A stretch of DNA of 64,000 nucleotides from Membranipora membranacea. Lineage: Eukaryota > Bryozoa > Gymnolaemata > Cheilostomatida > Membraniporidae. A program made the translations under genes and the position numbers. The stretch spans positions 30,442,001 through 30,506,000 of the forward strand of contig OU612065.1 of assembly GCA_914767715.1 (NCBI GenBank), written 5' to 3'. Below the pieces are notes generated by a model. The model was not told the origin of the DNA. It ran no database searches and saw only the letters and a list, made by a program, of their open reading frames with translations. Below are positions 44,460 through 55,539 of this stretch, one piece after another (within the stretch, counting starts at the first letter, position 1; the number at the start of each line of letters is the position of its first letter).

Positions 44460-47030
44460 CAGCAGTAGTAGTAGCTCGAGTTCTCTGCCAGTGAAGGTGC
44501 CGTACCTGAGTCCTCTCGTATTACGTAAGGAACTAGAGCATGTACTGGAGAGTGAAGGAGACGCTGCTTTAGCTCACTCTAACTTTGTCGACAATCACGC
44601 CATCATCTACTGGAATCTGGTGAGAGCTTCCCTGCCATGAGAACAACTGCACATTGATATCAGCATCTTTTCCTGATAATTAACAATTATATGCAACTTA
44701 GCTCATTTTTTAAGAAATACGTCATGTATGTTCATATGCAATGACTCATACATGTGCCCTGCAATCTGAGAAATAAAGATACCCGCTCCATCTTATCAGG
44801 GCCACCATGACAACCAGGACGCACAAAGACACAATTGTTAAAATGCTGTTATTTTAGATGTGACATACAGTTCAGTTCAATTAATTCCAACCTCTGAGAA
44901 CCACAAAAAATTGTCCTAATTCAGCAGAGTCTGAATTATGTGACATTAGAATGCATTAAGATCTGGCTGAAGGGACCAATTTTTTGTTTCCGAATTAACA
45001 GGAGTTTTGAATTTATAAAATATGAATTAACCAGCTTACACTGTAATTTTATTTACTGATGTTTTGTAGATGTGGTACTTTAAGAGGTTGACTGTACCGA
45101 GTCATCTGCCCACCTTACTATACAAATCTAACACACAGCCATTCCCTCATCTCAAGACTCTGAACCTTAACTCCTCACATATGTGTCTGAGGGTGGTTTG
45201 GGATAACCCCCGACTTCATGATGCGATGCCAACACCATTATACAAACAATGGATGGATACAGGTACCTCCCGTCATCTTATGTATTAATGTCATGAATGC
45301 AGACTAAGTTATGGTATTCATTGGGTTGTGATCACTAAATAGATTTTTTATGACTATCGCTTGGGATTGCTTGTAAGAAGGGTCCTGGTCAAATAGAAGT
45401 AATATCATTACGGCCCACCCATAGACTTTATTGTCATAATATAATATGTGATACATAATTAAGACTATGTGCCCCCCCCCCCCCCCCCTTATATTGAGAT
45501 AGTTATTATTTGCGATATCGACATTCATTTGGACACAGTTGGAAAAATTGAAAATACCACTTTTTTTTTCTGTTAGAGGTGAAGTCCAGTGTTGTGAGAG
45601 CCCTTCTCACTGAAGAGAAAGCTAAATCTAAAGGGTAAGTTATATAATATAACACTCCTCGATTATGCAGTGAGCTCACTGAACAATCCCATAGCTTACC
45701 AGAGAGGTCTAAAGGTTAGTCCACATTGTCCCAGACAGCCATCCCAGATAGCCAACCCAGTCAATGGGAACATGATAATGACACAACATAAAGGTTTGAC
45801 GCTAACAAACTTCCCAGATACTGACACACCCTCAACTCACGTCTATGTGAGTTGTGAAAACATCAGAGATTGTCTGGGACAATCCTAGACAATGTGAACA
45901 CATCCTAATTGTCCCAGCACTATCCCAGACGGAAAAATATAATTGCCTCTCTGGGATGAGTTTTGCAATGTGAACTTATGACTGGGACCATCACAGATCA
46001 GAATCTGGGATGGCATCCTATTTCATCCGGGACGATGTGGAACCAATATGGCTTACAACTAGTCCTTAAATGATAAGGGAGTTATGCCCTCAACCAATAG
46101 TTACATTTTGGACAGATGACTCCCATATATCTTTACATCGTGTAGTGGATAACAGACAAGAGTGACTGGCTGAAATTGAGTGTAGAGTTTGGAGAAAGAG
46201 TTGCAGGAAAACTTGTTTTTTATTGATTATAAAATCAATGTGCCTTCTTTTCCGCCTTCATGAATATCTAATGCGAATGCTTGTTGCTATTTGACAGATA
46301 TATGCAGCAGATTTTGACATATGTTGAGTGTAACGATATGTATACACCGCTCAGACAGATAGTAAATAAAAGAAGACTCGCAGCGACGGGGTCGTCTGCA
46401 TGTCAGGATCACAGCGCCTACAGAGAGATACTATTCCTGGCCTTTATGCACTTTGGCCGAGATAACATGGATCACGGTAAGTATTATTATCACTATATGC
46501 AGATTGTCTGTCTGGGGCTGAGGGAGGGGCAGGGTGTTATACTGACCAATCAATAGAGAGTTGTGAACATGTGAATGTGAAACACATTGACACTCACTTT
46601 ATTATGCTGTTACTGCGTGAGCCACACTAGATGTTGAGTTGTGTGTTTACGTCACGTCATTAAAAATCAACAAGAATGAATCTTTAGACCTGGTCTACCT
46701 GGTTGTAGCGATAGAATTGTAGATATGAATAATATGAAAAAATATGGAATAATATTATGAATAATATGAAATAATAAAAAATAATATGAAATAATATGAA
46801 ATAATAGGAAATAATATGAAACAATATAAAACACTTTGAAAAAATATTAAATGGTTGTTCGAGGGTATAAAGTTTGATGATTATTTACAGATGCATTTGA
46901 TCGAGAGTATAAACTAGCATTCAAGAAGTTATCCCTCACAGATAGACAGTATCTACATGTAACAGACTTCCCACCTACCCCTACTGTTATGTGGTGTAGG
47001 AAATTGTTTGGTAGTCTGCAGGTGGCTTAA
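44460..47030 (+). CDS. DENND4: DENND4-family Rab GEF, C-terminal exons
   Basis: Continues the frame from 8328. Exons 44460-44619, 45070-45262, 45577-45634, 46298-46476, 46891-47030; the TAA is 47028-47030. After a Ser run the protein reads [82 protein letters not shown] and ends [18 protein letters not shown]. These are the highly conserved C-terminal blocks of DENND4A/B/C ([46 protein letters not shown]). Their role is unknown, but they are diagnostic of the family. Introns here are short except 44620-45069 and 45635-46297, the second of which contains a MITE. Confidence 0.93.
45472..45488. repeat. Poly-C tract
   Basis: Seventeen consecutive C in a DENND4 intron. Comparable G runs occur near 1240, 22398, 23143 and 28612. 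Length is likely polymorphic and error-prone in assembly. Confidence 0.8.
45711..46046. repeat. CCCAGA-rich MITE in a DENND4 intron
   Basis: Ends GGTTAGTCCACATTGTCCC and the reversed GGTTCCACATCGTCCC, with ATCCCAGAT-type inner repeats on both arms. Same family as 40613-40914, but it sits outside the large intron. Confidence 0.65.
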
Positions 47031-47100
47031 TAATCCACGTCATCAGTCTGTGCACTCAGACTCTAAGAGTGATGTACTAATTGGCTCTCTGTCATCTTAT

Positions 47101-47210
47101 TTCTCTCACCGGGGGAGATAAGTCTAATTTCTCTCACCGGAGGAGATAAGTCTAATTTCTCTCACCGGAGGAGATAAGTCTAATTTCTCTCACCGGAGGA
47201 GATAAGTCTG
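47101..47210 (+). repeat. Four 28-bp tandem units in the 3' UTR
   Basis: The unit TTCTCTCACCGGAGGAGATA + AGTCTAAT repeats with exact 28-bp spacing (starts 47101, 47129, 47157, 47185). The first unit has GGGGGA for GGAGGA. The duplicated tail near 51392-51450 has two diverged units. Confidence 0.85.
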
Positions 47211-47737
47211 ACCGCTCAGACTGTAATGACTCTAACTATAATTATGCATTCCCAGTCAATATTTATAAGTCGCTGAAAATATTAATTAGTTTTTTTTCCA
47301 ACTTCCAGTCTGATGAGCAGCTTTATAATAGCTCCCTCACATATCTGATACAAGACTATTTTAGCTCTTCTTAAAAGTCCCAGCTCGTTAAAACTGAATA
47401 CTGCACTGTTTAGCTTACCTGCAGAAAATTGAATAAATTTATCTTAGCTGTGTCTGTATTTGAGTTTTATAATCATATACAATTCACCTTTGTTTTTTAA
47501 TACTGATCTTTTGGATACAATGATCAGTTTTAATGGTTTATTGATGGATACCGTAATATCACTTTGCATATGTTTCTCTTGTGTGTGGAGGTATGGTTCA
47601 CACTCTCTCAGCAGCATTACATCTTATGATACATCTTCTAGTAGGCACCAGAGATGTATCTCATCACTCACTGTCAACGCAACTTTAACTGTCACTATTT
47701 AATTTTGTGTAAATATTTATGTGATATTTTTCACTAT

Positions 47738-47743
47738 AATAAA
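47738..47743 (+). terminator. Polyadenylation signal of DENND4
   Basis: AATAAA within CACTATAATAAAGATTTATT, about 710 nt after the stop. It is partly preserved in the duplicate near 52775. Confidence 0.5.
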
Positions 47744-48570
47744 GATTTATTATTGTGTTAAATCCATTACTCAGACTGGTGTAGCATTGTATAAATTTTT
47801 AACTTTGAGAAGCATCAGAATATAATTAAATTGTTCTCTCACCAGAGGGGCACATGTATATATCCGATACAGTGAGTTCTTTAAGCCCCACAATGCTCAC
47901 TGGAATACCATTATTTTAATTTTTCAATATTTGGTAGTAATCCGTTTTAATCTTGATTTGGAAATAAAAGTACTACCTTCTTCAATTTAAACACTTTAAT
48001 TTTCTGCTCAGCAAGTTAAATCATATTGACAATCGATATAACTTGGTTTCTGGATGATATCATCTGTGTGACAGATTGAGCTTTGGATGCACACTGACAT
48101 CGAGACTACACTATTATCATGTGTATCTCTGATTGTAGGAGTCAATTTAGTACGAGTACCTAACATGATCCCGCCCTTAATTGGTAATATTGTACTCGGG
48201 TCGTCATACCAAATTCCTTGTAAGTGAATAAGTCACTCTCTATCTATCGGAAATATACATGCATTAGTATATCATGTGATCAGTGTGTTTTGGATGTGTG
48301 GGGTGGCCACTTAAACATGGCTGCTGTCCTATAGGTTATTAAATTTAACCTGAATGATGCTCACCAAGTAATATTATAAAGCTAGAATGCATTGAATTGG
48401 GTCCGGTTTTAAAACCAAGCATCTTAGAGGCCAGTTTTAAAGTGACAGTCTTACTAGGCCATGTTTGGTATGGTTTGAAAGATCTCAGACTGAAAAGTCA
48501 TTAGGGCATATGAAATAAAACAGCTTGTGTACCTGATTGCAGTAAAACTCCTGCAAAGTCTGAAAAATGG

Positions 48571-48670
48571 GATCATAGTGGATCATAGTGGATCGTAGTG
48601 GATCGTAGTGGATTGTAGTGGATCGTAGTGGATCGTAGTGGATCGTAGTGGATCATAGTGGATCATAGTG
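48571..48670. repeat. 10-bp minisatellite
   Basis: Ten exact-length units of GATC[G/A]TAGTG (one GATTGTAGTG). The complement word CACTATGATCC recurs just downstream at about 48700. Confidence 0.9.
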
Positions 48671-49689
48671 ATTTATTGCCTCCTTCTGACCACTATGAAC
48701 CACTATGATCCTTGCTAATATATTTTCAAAAAATCTTAAAAGCTATTTTTCATAATTTTTATTTTTTTATTATTTTCATCGGCCCTATGAACTCACAATA
48801 TTTGATTTACTGGGAAAATATATCCACTTTTCTAACAGAACTGACCCTTGAAAGAGCTGGATGGAACTGTGAGTTTTATAAGTAAAATAACACTTAAAAT
48901 CCCTTATATCGTTGTACTACATCAATCTATAGCTAATTTGGAGGTATAGATGACATCATGCGAGTTGCACCTCAATTGCGCCGGCGGTAATTATTTTGAT
49001 ACAGCCAATTGTTCAATGTGTCGGCTCTTCATGGCTCAAGGTCAAATCTTTCTTCTTCCCACTTGATGTGAATGTGCAGGCTTTATTTCTAGAAGAGTTA
49101 AAGAAACTAGAGTTTAGAGTTCATCTACAGTAATAATGAGGTAATTATAATACAATCTAATAATATAACAACAATATATATATAATATAATAATATAATA
49201 CATAAAATGATATGATATAATCAATGTTAGGTTGTAATAACTTTCAAAGGTGAGGAAATGGGTGGAATATTCACCCTGGAGATAGTTACTTCCCTAGGGT
49301 ATTCGCTCATCTCATAATGTATGAGTTTCTGATCGAGACTTTCAACATAAACTCGTCAAAGGAAAAAACACGCTCCTGTCATGGGCACATCCCCGGAAGA
49401 AAATTCTAATTCATGAAAGGAAATGGTAACAAGCATCAGTCCCATAAAATCGATCCCATCTAAAAGTCACGGTGGACGTGACTTTTAGATCATTCCTACG
49501 ATCGGCGCTGATGAAAATAAAAAGGTTGACATACATCAGCTTTAAATTAAAACGTGTTCATCAACTATCACACAAAAAATGATTAGCACTCTTAGGCTGG
49601 CAACATGTGCGGCAGGGGCACCCGCAACCAAATGATCAGACGGTTTTGACACTCAAGCTATCCACAAGGTAATTATCATACCAGTTGTA

Positions 49690-49706
49690 TAAGATATTAT
49701 ATATCC
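49690..49706 (+). promoter_or_regulatory. Candidate TATA region of the first receptor gene
   Basis: AAGATATTATATATCC lies about 95 nt before the ATG. The second receptor has GATATATATATC at 53921-53932 in an aligned context (CCAGTT..ATATATATC). Confidence 0.3.
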
Positions 49707-49794
49707 GTTAGTGTGGTGTTAACAGTCTGCTAGGCTTGTCATAAATTCAGAAAATTTAGCAAGTTTCACCCAGTTTATACTGAGGAGCCGCATC

Positions 49795-51051
49795 ATGAAC
49801 ATGGCAGCAATACCAACAGCTAACTTCTCCCATGAAGGGTCACTTCTACCTTCTTCACTTGAGGGTCGTAATCTGCCTTTGGGTCCGCTAACAAATAATA
49901 TCACCGCGCTGGATGTCTATGACGCTTCAGCTGGAGTGCTTAACTACTCTGCAAGCAACATGATCGTTCTCCAGATGTGCAGAAATGATACGATCGATCA
50001 GTGCTACAGTTTCCATGCTTGGAAATATGCCATCGGCATAATTAATATCTTATCGGTCGCAGTGAACGTATTTCATTTAATATTATTAAAGAAAGTTGTA
50101 GCATTACACGGATCTACATATCTCTTGGTGTTACAACTGATATCTGTAGCTGATATATACGCTGCACTGAATGTGCTATCACTCTTCTGTTCGTTCCATA
50201 AACTGTTTCTCGGGAAATCCATTTACTATGTCGCGATAGTGGCAACACTTAAGAACCACTGCGGCCTTGTTCGATTCGATATCCTGGCCTTGGCAAGTCT
50301 TGAGCAGTATATGTCCATTTGTCGCCCTCTTTTTGGTACATTGCCTCTTGATCGTTATTGGAGTCGGCAAAAACAGATCAAGTTCGCAACAGGATGCTTG
50401 TGGGGTGCGTCACTTGGTTTTTCAGTCGTTGAAAACTTTATGCTTGATAGGCTATGCATGGCACCTTTATTTGGTCCAACAGGTACAAGTTTCACACTAC
50501 TTATGAATACAGCATACGTTTCACTTCTAACTTTCATTATGATGTTCTGCCACGTCAACATATTGCGGGCACTTCGTAAAAAAACAACCGTAAGCTCTAT
50601 GGATACCAACAATAACAGAGCTAGACAGGCTGCCTACTACATCATCATCATAAATGGGGTATACTACGCTTGCCTTATTCCGGGAGTCATCATAATTTTA
50701 ATAAAACTGTACAAACCAGGCACCGGATCTCTTCAGCAAATCGTTCAGAACATATCATGGATTATCTATGCACTGTACAGCTGCTATGGAATTCTAAATG
50801 TGTTAATATACGGAGTGAGAACAAAGTCATACAGGACTCTTGCGAGAAAAGTTCTGACATGCACAAACAAAACAGCTCCAGCTGTGAGACGGAGCAAGAA
50901 GTTTGTGACAGGAAATAAAGGCAAGGCTGGTGCGAGGAGAAGATCCCTCACTGTCAAAGAAATAGATGCTATAAACATATCTTCTCTGTTTGCTGCTCAA
51001 TCTGAGCAGATAAATAGGCACATCAATGACACAGCTATAGAACAATCATAA
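49795..51051 (+). CDS. Class A-like 7TM receptor, intronless (copy 1)
   Basis: 418 aa. An extracellular N-terminus of about 75 residues has NFS, NIT, NYS and NDT sequons. Helices at roughly 77-98 (N91 as 1.50), 108-131 (VADIYAAL, D120 as 2.50), 145-176, 198-214, 235-257, 280-304 (P296) and 316-339 (NVLIY at 335-339 in the NPxxY position). After helix 3 comes LEQYMSICRPL, where class A receptors have DRY..I..PL. A cytosolic tail of about 79 residues is Lys/Arg-rich (KVLTCTNKTAPAVRRSKK). There is no large N-terminal domain or peptide-receptor signature, so the ligand cannot be guessed. Single exon; the paralogue is at 53994. Two Met codons (1 and 3) are possible starts. Confidence 0.85.
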   Translation: MNMAAIPTANFSHEGSLLPSSLEGRNLPLGPLTNNITALDVYDASAGVLNYSASNMIVLQMCRNDTIDQCYSFHAWKYAIGIINILSVAVNVFHLILLKKVVALHGSTYLLVLQLISVADIYAALNVLSLFCSFHKLFLGKSIYYVAIVATLKNHCGLVRFDILALASLEQYMSICRPLFGTLPLDRYWSRQKQIKFATGCLWGASLGFSVVENFMLDRLCMAPLFGPTGTSFTLLMNTAYVSLLTFIMMFCHVNILRALRKKTTVSSMDTNNNRARQAAYYIIIINGVYYACLIPGVIIILIKLYKPGTGSLQQIVQNISWIIYALYSCYGILNVLIYGVRTKSYRTLARKVLTCTNKTAPAVRRSKKFVTGNKGKAGARRRSLTVKEIDAINISSLFAAQSEQINRHINDTAIEQS

Positions 51052-51244
51052 TACATTCCGCAGCCATGATTGCTAAACGCTTGATTCCGAATAGATCCGT
51101 TTTCGCTGTGACATCATTTCAACTTCTCATCATACATCTCCTACACTTCCTTGTACTACCGCACTATTAAACTCTATCCAGTGATGCATTAACTAGATGT
51201 TCTCATTCATGCTGATAACATAACTATTATACGTTGTAGTTGTT

Positions 51245-52960
51245 TCCCCTTGTGGATATTCCACCTGCCGCTTTGTGGTATTGAAAAACCTTTTGGCAGT
51301 CTGCAGGTGGTTTAATAATAATGCACGTCATTAGTCTGTGCACTCAATCTCTATGTGTGATGTACTAATTGGCTCTCTGTCGTTCAACTAACTTCTCCCA
51401 CCGGAGGAAATAAGTCTATCTTCTCTCACCGGAGGAGATAAGTCTGATCACTCAGACTGGATTGACTCTAACTATAAGTATATATTCCCAGTAAAAATAT
51501 TTTTAAGTCGTTGAAAACATTATGTTAGTTATCTGTTTTATTTTATCTTTAGACAAAATAAAAACAACTACGCCTCTTTTTGCAGGCAAAATGTATGTGC
51601 AAATATGTTTTCAAACGATATAGCTTGAAGGATAGTTAGGTTCTTTTTGGATATATAGGGGAAGTGGAAAATTTCGTTTTAATTCGAACTTGATAAAACA
51701 ATTTGGGTTTGAGGCTAAGCACAAAAAATTAAAAATCTCAAGTTTGATGTGATAATAAAAATTAAATTAAATGAGTGTATGAATTTTATGCTATGGGTAA
51801 CATATTGAAAGGCAAGTTATGATGTGACACTATGAACTGAACTGAAAAGAAGAGAAAAACAAACAATGGGCCTACACGGATAATAATATATTATTGTTGA
51901 GCAAGATATAACTCAAAATTTTAATTATTTTTACTATTATGTACTAAGGAGATACTATTATGTCAACAAATTGCTGAACATATTATAGTAATTACTCTGG
52001 ACTAAAAAAATATGATGGAAACATAACACAGAAATGTGAAAAAAGAAAATGGCGATTTGATATTTGTGGATTGTAATTGTAATGAAACACGATTGGTGGA
52101 AAACATAACAAGTTGAACATAGATGTTGAAATATAAGACAAAAATTACAATAACATAAAGATATTAATCGAGAAGGAATTGTCATGTACCAAAAACAAAG
52201 TAAACTTAGAATCGTTGAGCTTTGGATTTGAAATAAAATAAAATTTGAAAACATAATATTTGCATTTAGGGATTCGAAGGTAGCTGTGACTCTCTGTGTG
52301 CTTGGTTCTCTGTTTATTCATCATCTATCTCTGTTTTCAATCTGTTTCTGGTGTTGTCTGCTGAGTGGGACCATCATGGTCCCCGTACCCTCACCCAGCA
52401 GTGTGGCCTACTCTACCTCTTACGGTGACCTGGCCAGTGACAGTATTCTGGGTGGAGGGGTCTTGCTCTATCAGTTAGGTGGGTCGTCTTGACTTCATTT
52501 TTTTTGTTAAATTAGTTATTTTCAACTTCCAGTCTGATGATGAGAGACTCCCTCATATATCTGATACTAGACTATTTTAGTTTCAATAGTTTGTTGATTG
52601 ACACCTTAGTATGACTTTGTTTACGTTTCTCTTGTGTGTGGAGGTATGATTCACACTCTCTCAGCAGCAGTCCATCTAATGATACATATTCTAGAAGGCA
52701 CCAGAGATGTATCTTATCACTCACTGTAACTTCCACTATTTCTATTTGATTTTGTAAATCTAAATATTCTGTAATATTTTAAGATTTATTATTCTGTTAA
52801 ATCCATAAATTCAGGCTGATCTACATTTGTTTATACTACGTATAATTAAATTTTTCTCTCTCACCAGAGGGGCACAGTGAATTCATCAGGCACCGCAATG
52901 CTCACTGGAATACCATTATTTTAATTTTCAATATTTTGTAATAAAACATTAAACATTTAA
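51245..52960 (+). pseudogene. Duplicated DENND4 tail (exon 14 end plus 3' UTR)
   Basis: AAAAACCTTTTGGCAGTCTG CAGGTGGTTTAA copies the end of the last DENND4 exon (KPFGSLQVV*, against KLFGSLQVA*). The UTR follows in order to 51530 and resumes at about 52516-52960 (CTTCCAGTCTGATGA, GGTATGATTCACACTCTCTC, CACTGGAATACCATTATTTT). About 985 bp in between (51531-52515) is absent from the original. Only a fragment of the exon is present, so it is a non-coding relic. Confidence 0.8.
52367..52481 (+). other. Exon-like open segment, unrecognised
   Basis: Within the extra 985 bp of the duplicated tail. A T-rich stretch and TGCTGAG precede an open frame VPVPSPSSVAYSTSYGDLAS continuing DSILGGGVLLYQL to a GTGGGT donor-like site. 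Codon usage looks coding, but there is no partner exon. It could be a fragment carried in by an insertion. Confidence 0.2.
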
Positions 52961-53993
52961 AGACTACCCAAAGACCAATGCATGTTATACTCAGGCAGTT
53001 ACTTATAATAAAGTGGTGTCAGAAATGCATGGCAAAGAAATTCAATGCTCTACTTGGCATGAATTATTGATGGTGGTTAGGTGCCTCCTAAAAGATTATG
53101 ATGTCACTGTCTCCAGGAAGTGCAATACAAGAAACAAGCAATAACTTTCAAGCGTAAGGAAAAGAGTGGAGTTTTCCTCCTGGGAATTGTTACTCCATCG
53201 CCGATATAGATTAAATGTAGTAGAGAATCATATCTGACCCTGAAAACGCGTACAGCTATTTATAAAAGTTCGCTAAAATGCATTCTCATATTTGATTGGT
53301 CCAAAAGTGCAGTAATGTACACGTACACCCAACCACTTGTAAAACTTTTGTCAAGTAGTTTGCCAGTGTTCTTGAAAGTTGTTACTGGGGTCTTAATCAA
53401 TGCACTCATAAAAGCTGACGGATTTTTGCTAGATCTAGAAACTTACACAAGATATACTGACGGAGTATCTCCACAAATAACTATACTGTGTATATTTTAC
53501 CATTGATCCATGTTTTCATATCAATGCTTACTATGTTAGGGTTCTGCTCACTCAATGATGTGTTGATCAGGACTCTTCATCATAGGCAAAAAAGCATGAT
53601 CCTGTCGTGGGCACAGCCCATGAAGAAAACTCTTATCCACAAATAGAGCTCATACAAATCAATACAACCAATTCCCATATATGGATCAGGGTGGCGCTAC
53701 ATATGACCATTCCAGCTTGTGCTGATCAAAAATGGACAAAGGAGAACCAAAATGAGGTAGACTTATGTCACATGTAAATTAAATTCGGTCATCAATTATC
53801 ACCATGATGATCCTTTCTCTTAGGTTGGCTAAATATGGCGCCCACAATCAAACGACCTTGTAAAATGGTTTTGACACTCAAGTCACCCACAAGGTAATTA
53901 TCAGACCAGTTAAAAGAAATGATATATATATCTGTCCTGGTAGTGTAAATCGCCTCTTCTCAGTTTATACCGAGGTATTGAAGCAGATACTAC
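52961..53993. other. Spacer before the second receptor
   Basis: 52970-53040 resembles 43381-43450 of the DENND4 intron (AAGACTACC..CCAATGCATGTTA, CAGGCAGTTACTTAT). A possible FUT 5' relic at 53470-53520 sits in the same relation to it. 53138-53210 and 53560-53930 align with the flank of the first receptor. No gene. Confidence 0.5.
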
Positions 53994-55235
53994 ATGAATA
54001 TGGCAGCTAATCTAACTGACGTTTCACATGAGGGGTCACTTATACCCAAAATTACAGGTCAAAATCTGCCTTCGTCTCCACTCAATATTAATGTCACTGC
54101 ACTGGATGTCTATGACGCTTCAGCTGGAGCGCTTAACTCCTCCACAGGCAACATACTTGTTCTCCAGATGTGTGGAAATGATACAATGGAGCAATGCGAA
54201 AGTTATAACACTTGGAAATATGTGGTTGTCACACTAAATATCGTATCGATCGCAGTGAACATATTTCATTTGACATTATTGAAAAAAGTTGTAGCACTAC
54301 GTGGATCTACATATCTCTTGGTATTACAACTGATATCTGTAGCTGATATATATGCTACATTGGGTGTGCTGAATCTGATTTGTTCATTCCAGAAACTGTT
54401 TCTCGGGAAAGCCGTGTGCTACGCCGCTATAGTGGCAACACTTAAGCAACACTGCAGCCTTGTTCGATATGATATCCTGGCCTTGGCAAGTCTTGAGCAA
54501 TATATGTCCATTTGTCACCCTCTTTTTGGTACATTGCCTCTTGATCGTTATTGGAGTCGTCAAAAGCAGATCAAATTCGCTGCTGGATGCTTTTGGCTTA
54601 TGTCGCTGGGGTTTTCTATCATCAGAAGCTTTGTGCCCGATAAGTTATGCATGGCACCTATGTTCGGTCCGACAGGAACAAATCTCACATTAGTTATGAG
54701 TACAGCATACGTTTCAATTCTAACTTTCATCATGCTCTTCTGCCATGTCAACATATTGTGGGAACTTAATAAGAAGACAACCGTAAGCTCTAGTGATACC
54801 AACAATAACAGAGCTAGACAGGCCGCCTACTACATCATCATCATAAATGTGGTATACTACGCTTGCCTCTTTCCAGGAGTCATCATAATTTTCCTCAAAC
54901 TGTACAAACCGGGCACAAGATCTATTCAGCATATCTTTTTGATCATATCATGGATTGTCTATGCACTGTACAGCTGCTATGGAATTCTAAATGTGTTAAT
55001 ATACGGATGGAGAACAAAGTCATACAGGACCCTTGTACGAAAAGTTCTGACATGCACAAACAAAACAGCTCCAGCTGTAAGACGGAGCAGGAAGTTCTTA
55101 GCAGGAATTAAAGGCAAGGCTGGTGCGAGGATGAGATCCCTTACCATCAACGAATTAGATGCAATAAGCATATCTTCTCTGTTTACTGTTCAATCTGAGC
55201 AGATAGAGGCACACATCGATGATGCAGCTTTATAG
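53994..55235 (+). CDS. Class A-like 7TM receptor, intronless (copy 2)
   Basis: 413 aa, a close paralogue of the receptor at 49795 along its whole length, including identical LEQYMSIC, GTLPLDRYWSRQKQIKFA and DTNNNRARQAAYYIIIIN. Differences cluster in the N-terminus, in the second extracellular loop region (IIRSFVPDKLCMAPMFGPTG) and around helix 6-7 (GTRSIQHIFLIISWIVYA). These are the parts that usually set ligand choice, so the copies may have diverged in specificity. Same QY substitution in DRY and NVLIY in helix 7. No disruption. Produced by the 4.2-kb tandem duplication. Confidence 0.85.
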   Translation: MNMAANLTDVSHEGSLIPKITGQNLPSSPLNINVTALDVYDASAGALNSSTGNILVLQMCGNDTMEQCESYNTWKYVVVTLNIVSIAVNIFHLTLLKKVVALRGSTYLLVLQLISVADIYATLGVLNLICSFQKLFLGKAVCYAAIVATLKQHCSLVRYDILALASLEQYMSICHPLFGTLPLDRYWSRQKQIKFAAGCFWLMSLGFSIIRSFVPDKLCMAPMFGPTGTNLTLVMSTAYVSILTFIMLFCHVNILWELNKKTTVSSSDTNNNRARQAAYYIIIINVVYYACLFPGVIIIFLKLYKPGTRSIQHIFLIISWIVYALYSCYGILNVLIYGWRTKSYRTLVRKVLTCTNKTAPAVRRSRKFLAGIKGKAGARMRSLTINELDAISISSLFTVQSEQIEAHIDDAAL

Positions 55236-55539
55236 AACAATCATGAATACATTCAACAGCCATAGATACTAGTCTGTTTCCCAATAGATCCATTTTTATT
55301 CTGACAAATTTCAACCTTTCACTGAATAAGAAACTGAATCAAGTTTGAGGGTTGAATATTAAGTACTCAACAGGCGAGACTAGTCTGTCATGTTTTTAGC
55401 TATCCTGGCTTGTTGACAGTAAGTAAGCACAGACTTATTGATACCACAGTATGTAGACTCGTAATTCAAGTTATTCTTTTAGAGATGGTAGTATAATTTC
55501 AGAGTTCAGAGTTTTTTAATTTTTTATATACTATATTTT
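55236..55539. other. 3' flank of the second receptor
   Basis: The first 60 or so bases resemble the flank after 51051 (GAACAATCAT..ATACATTC). Beyond that it is unique and AT-rich, with no gene. Confidence 0.5.

Larger units (their letters stand above)
47031..47760 (+). other. DENND4 3' UTR
   Basis: Follows the stop codon and ends with an AATAAA at 47738-47743, the best polyadenylation signal here. It contains the four-unit 28-bp repeat at 47101-47210. Much of it has a diverged tandem copy at 51285-52960. Confidence 0.6.
47761..49794. other. DENND4-receptor intergenic region
   Basis: Holds the inverted repeat copy (48070-48260), the 10-bp minisatellite (48571-48670), and a flank that recurs diverged before the second receptor (49230-49330 against 53138-53210). 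No gene seen. Confidence 0.5.

Noticed and set aside
50179-50978. Antisense and alternate-frame reading frames over the receptor genes (50179-50370, 50355-50612, 50784-50978 and equivalents at 54560-55171)
   Set aside because: Shadows of the receptor coding frames; they recur in both copies only because the sense frames are paralogous.
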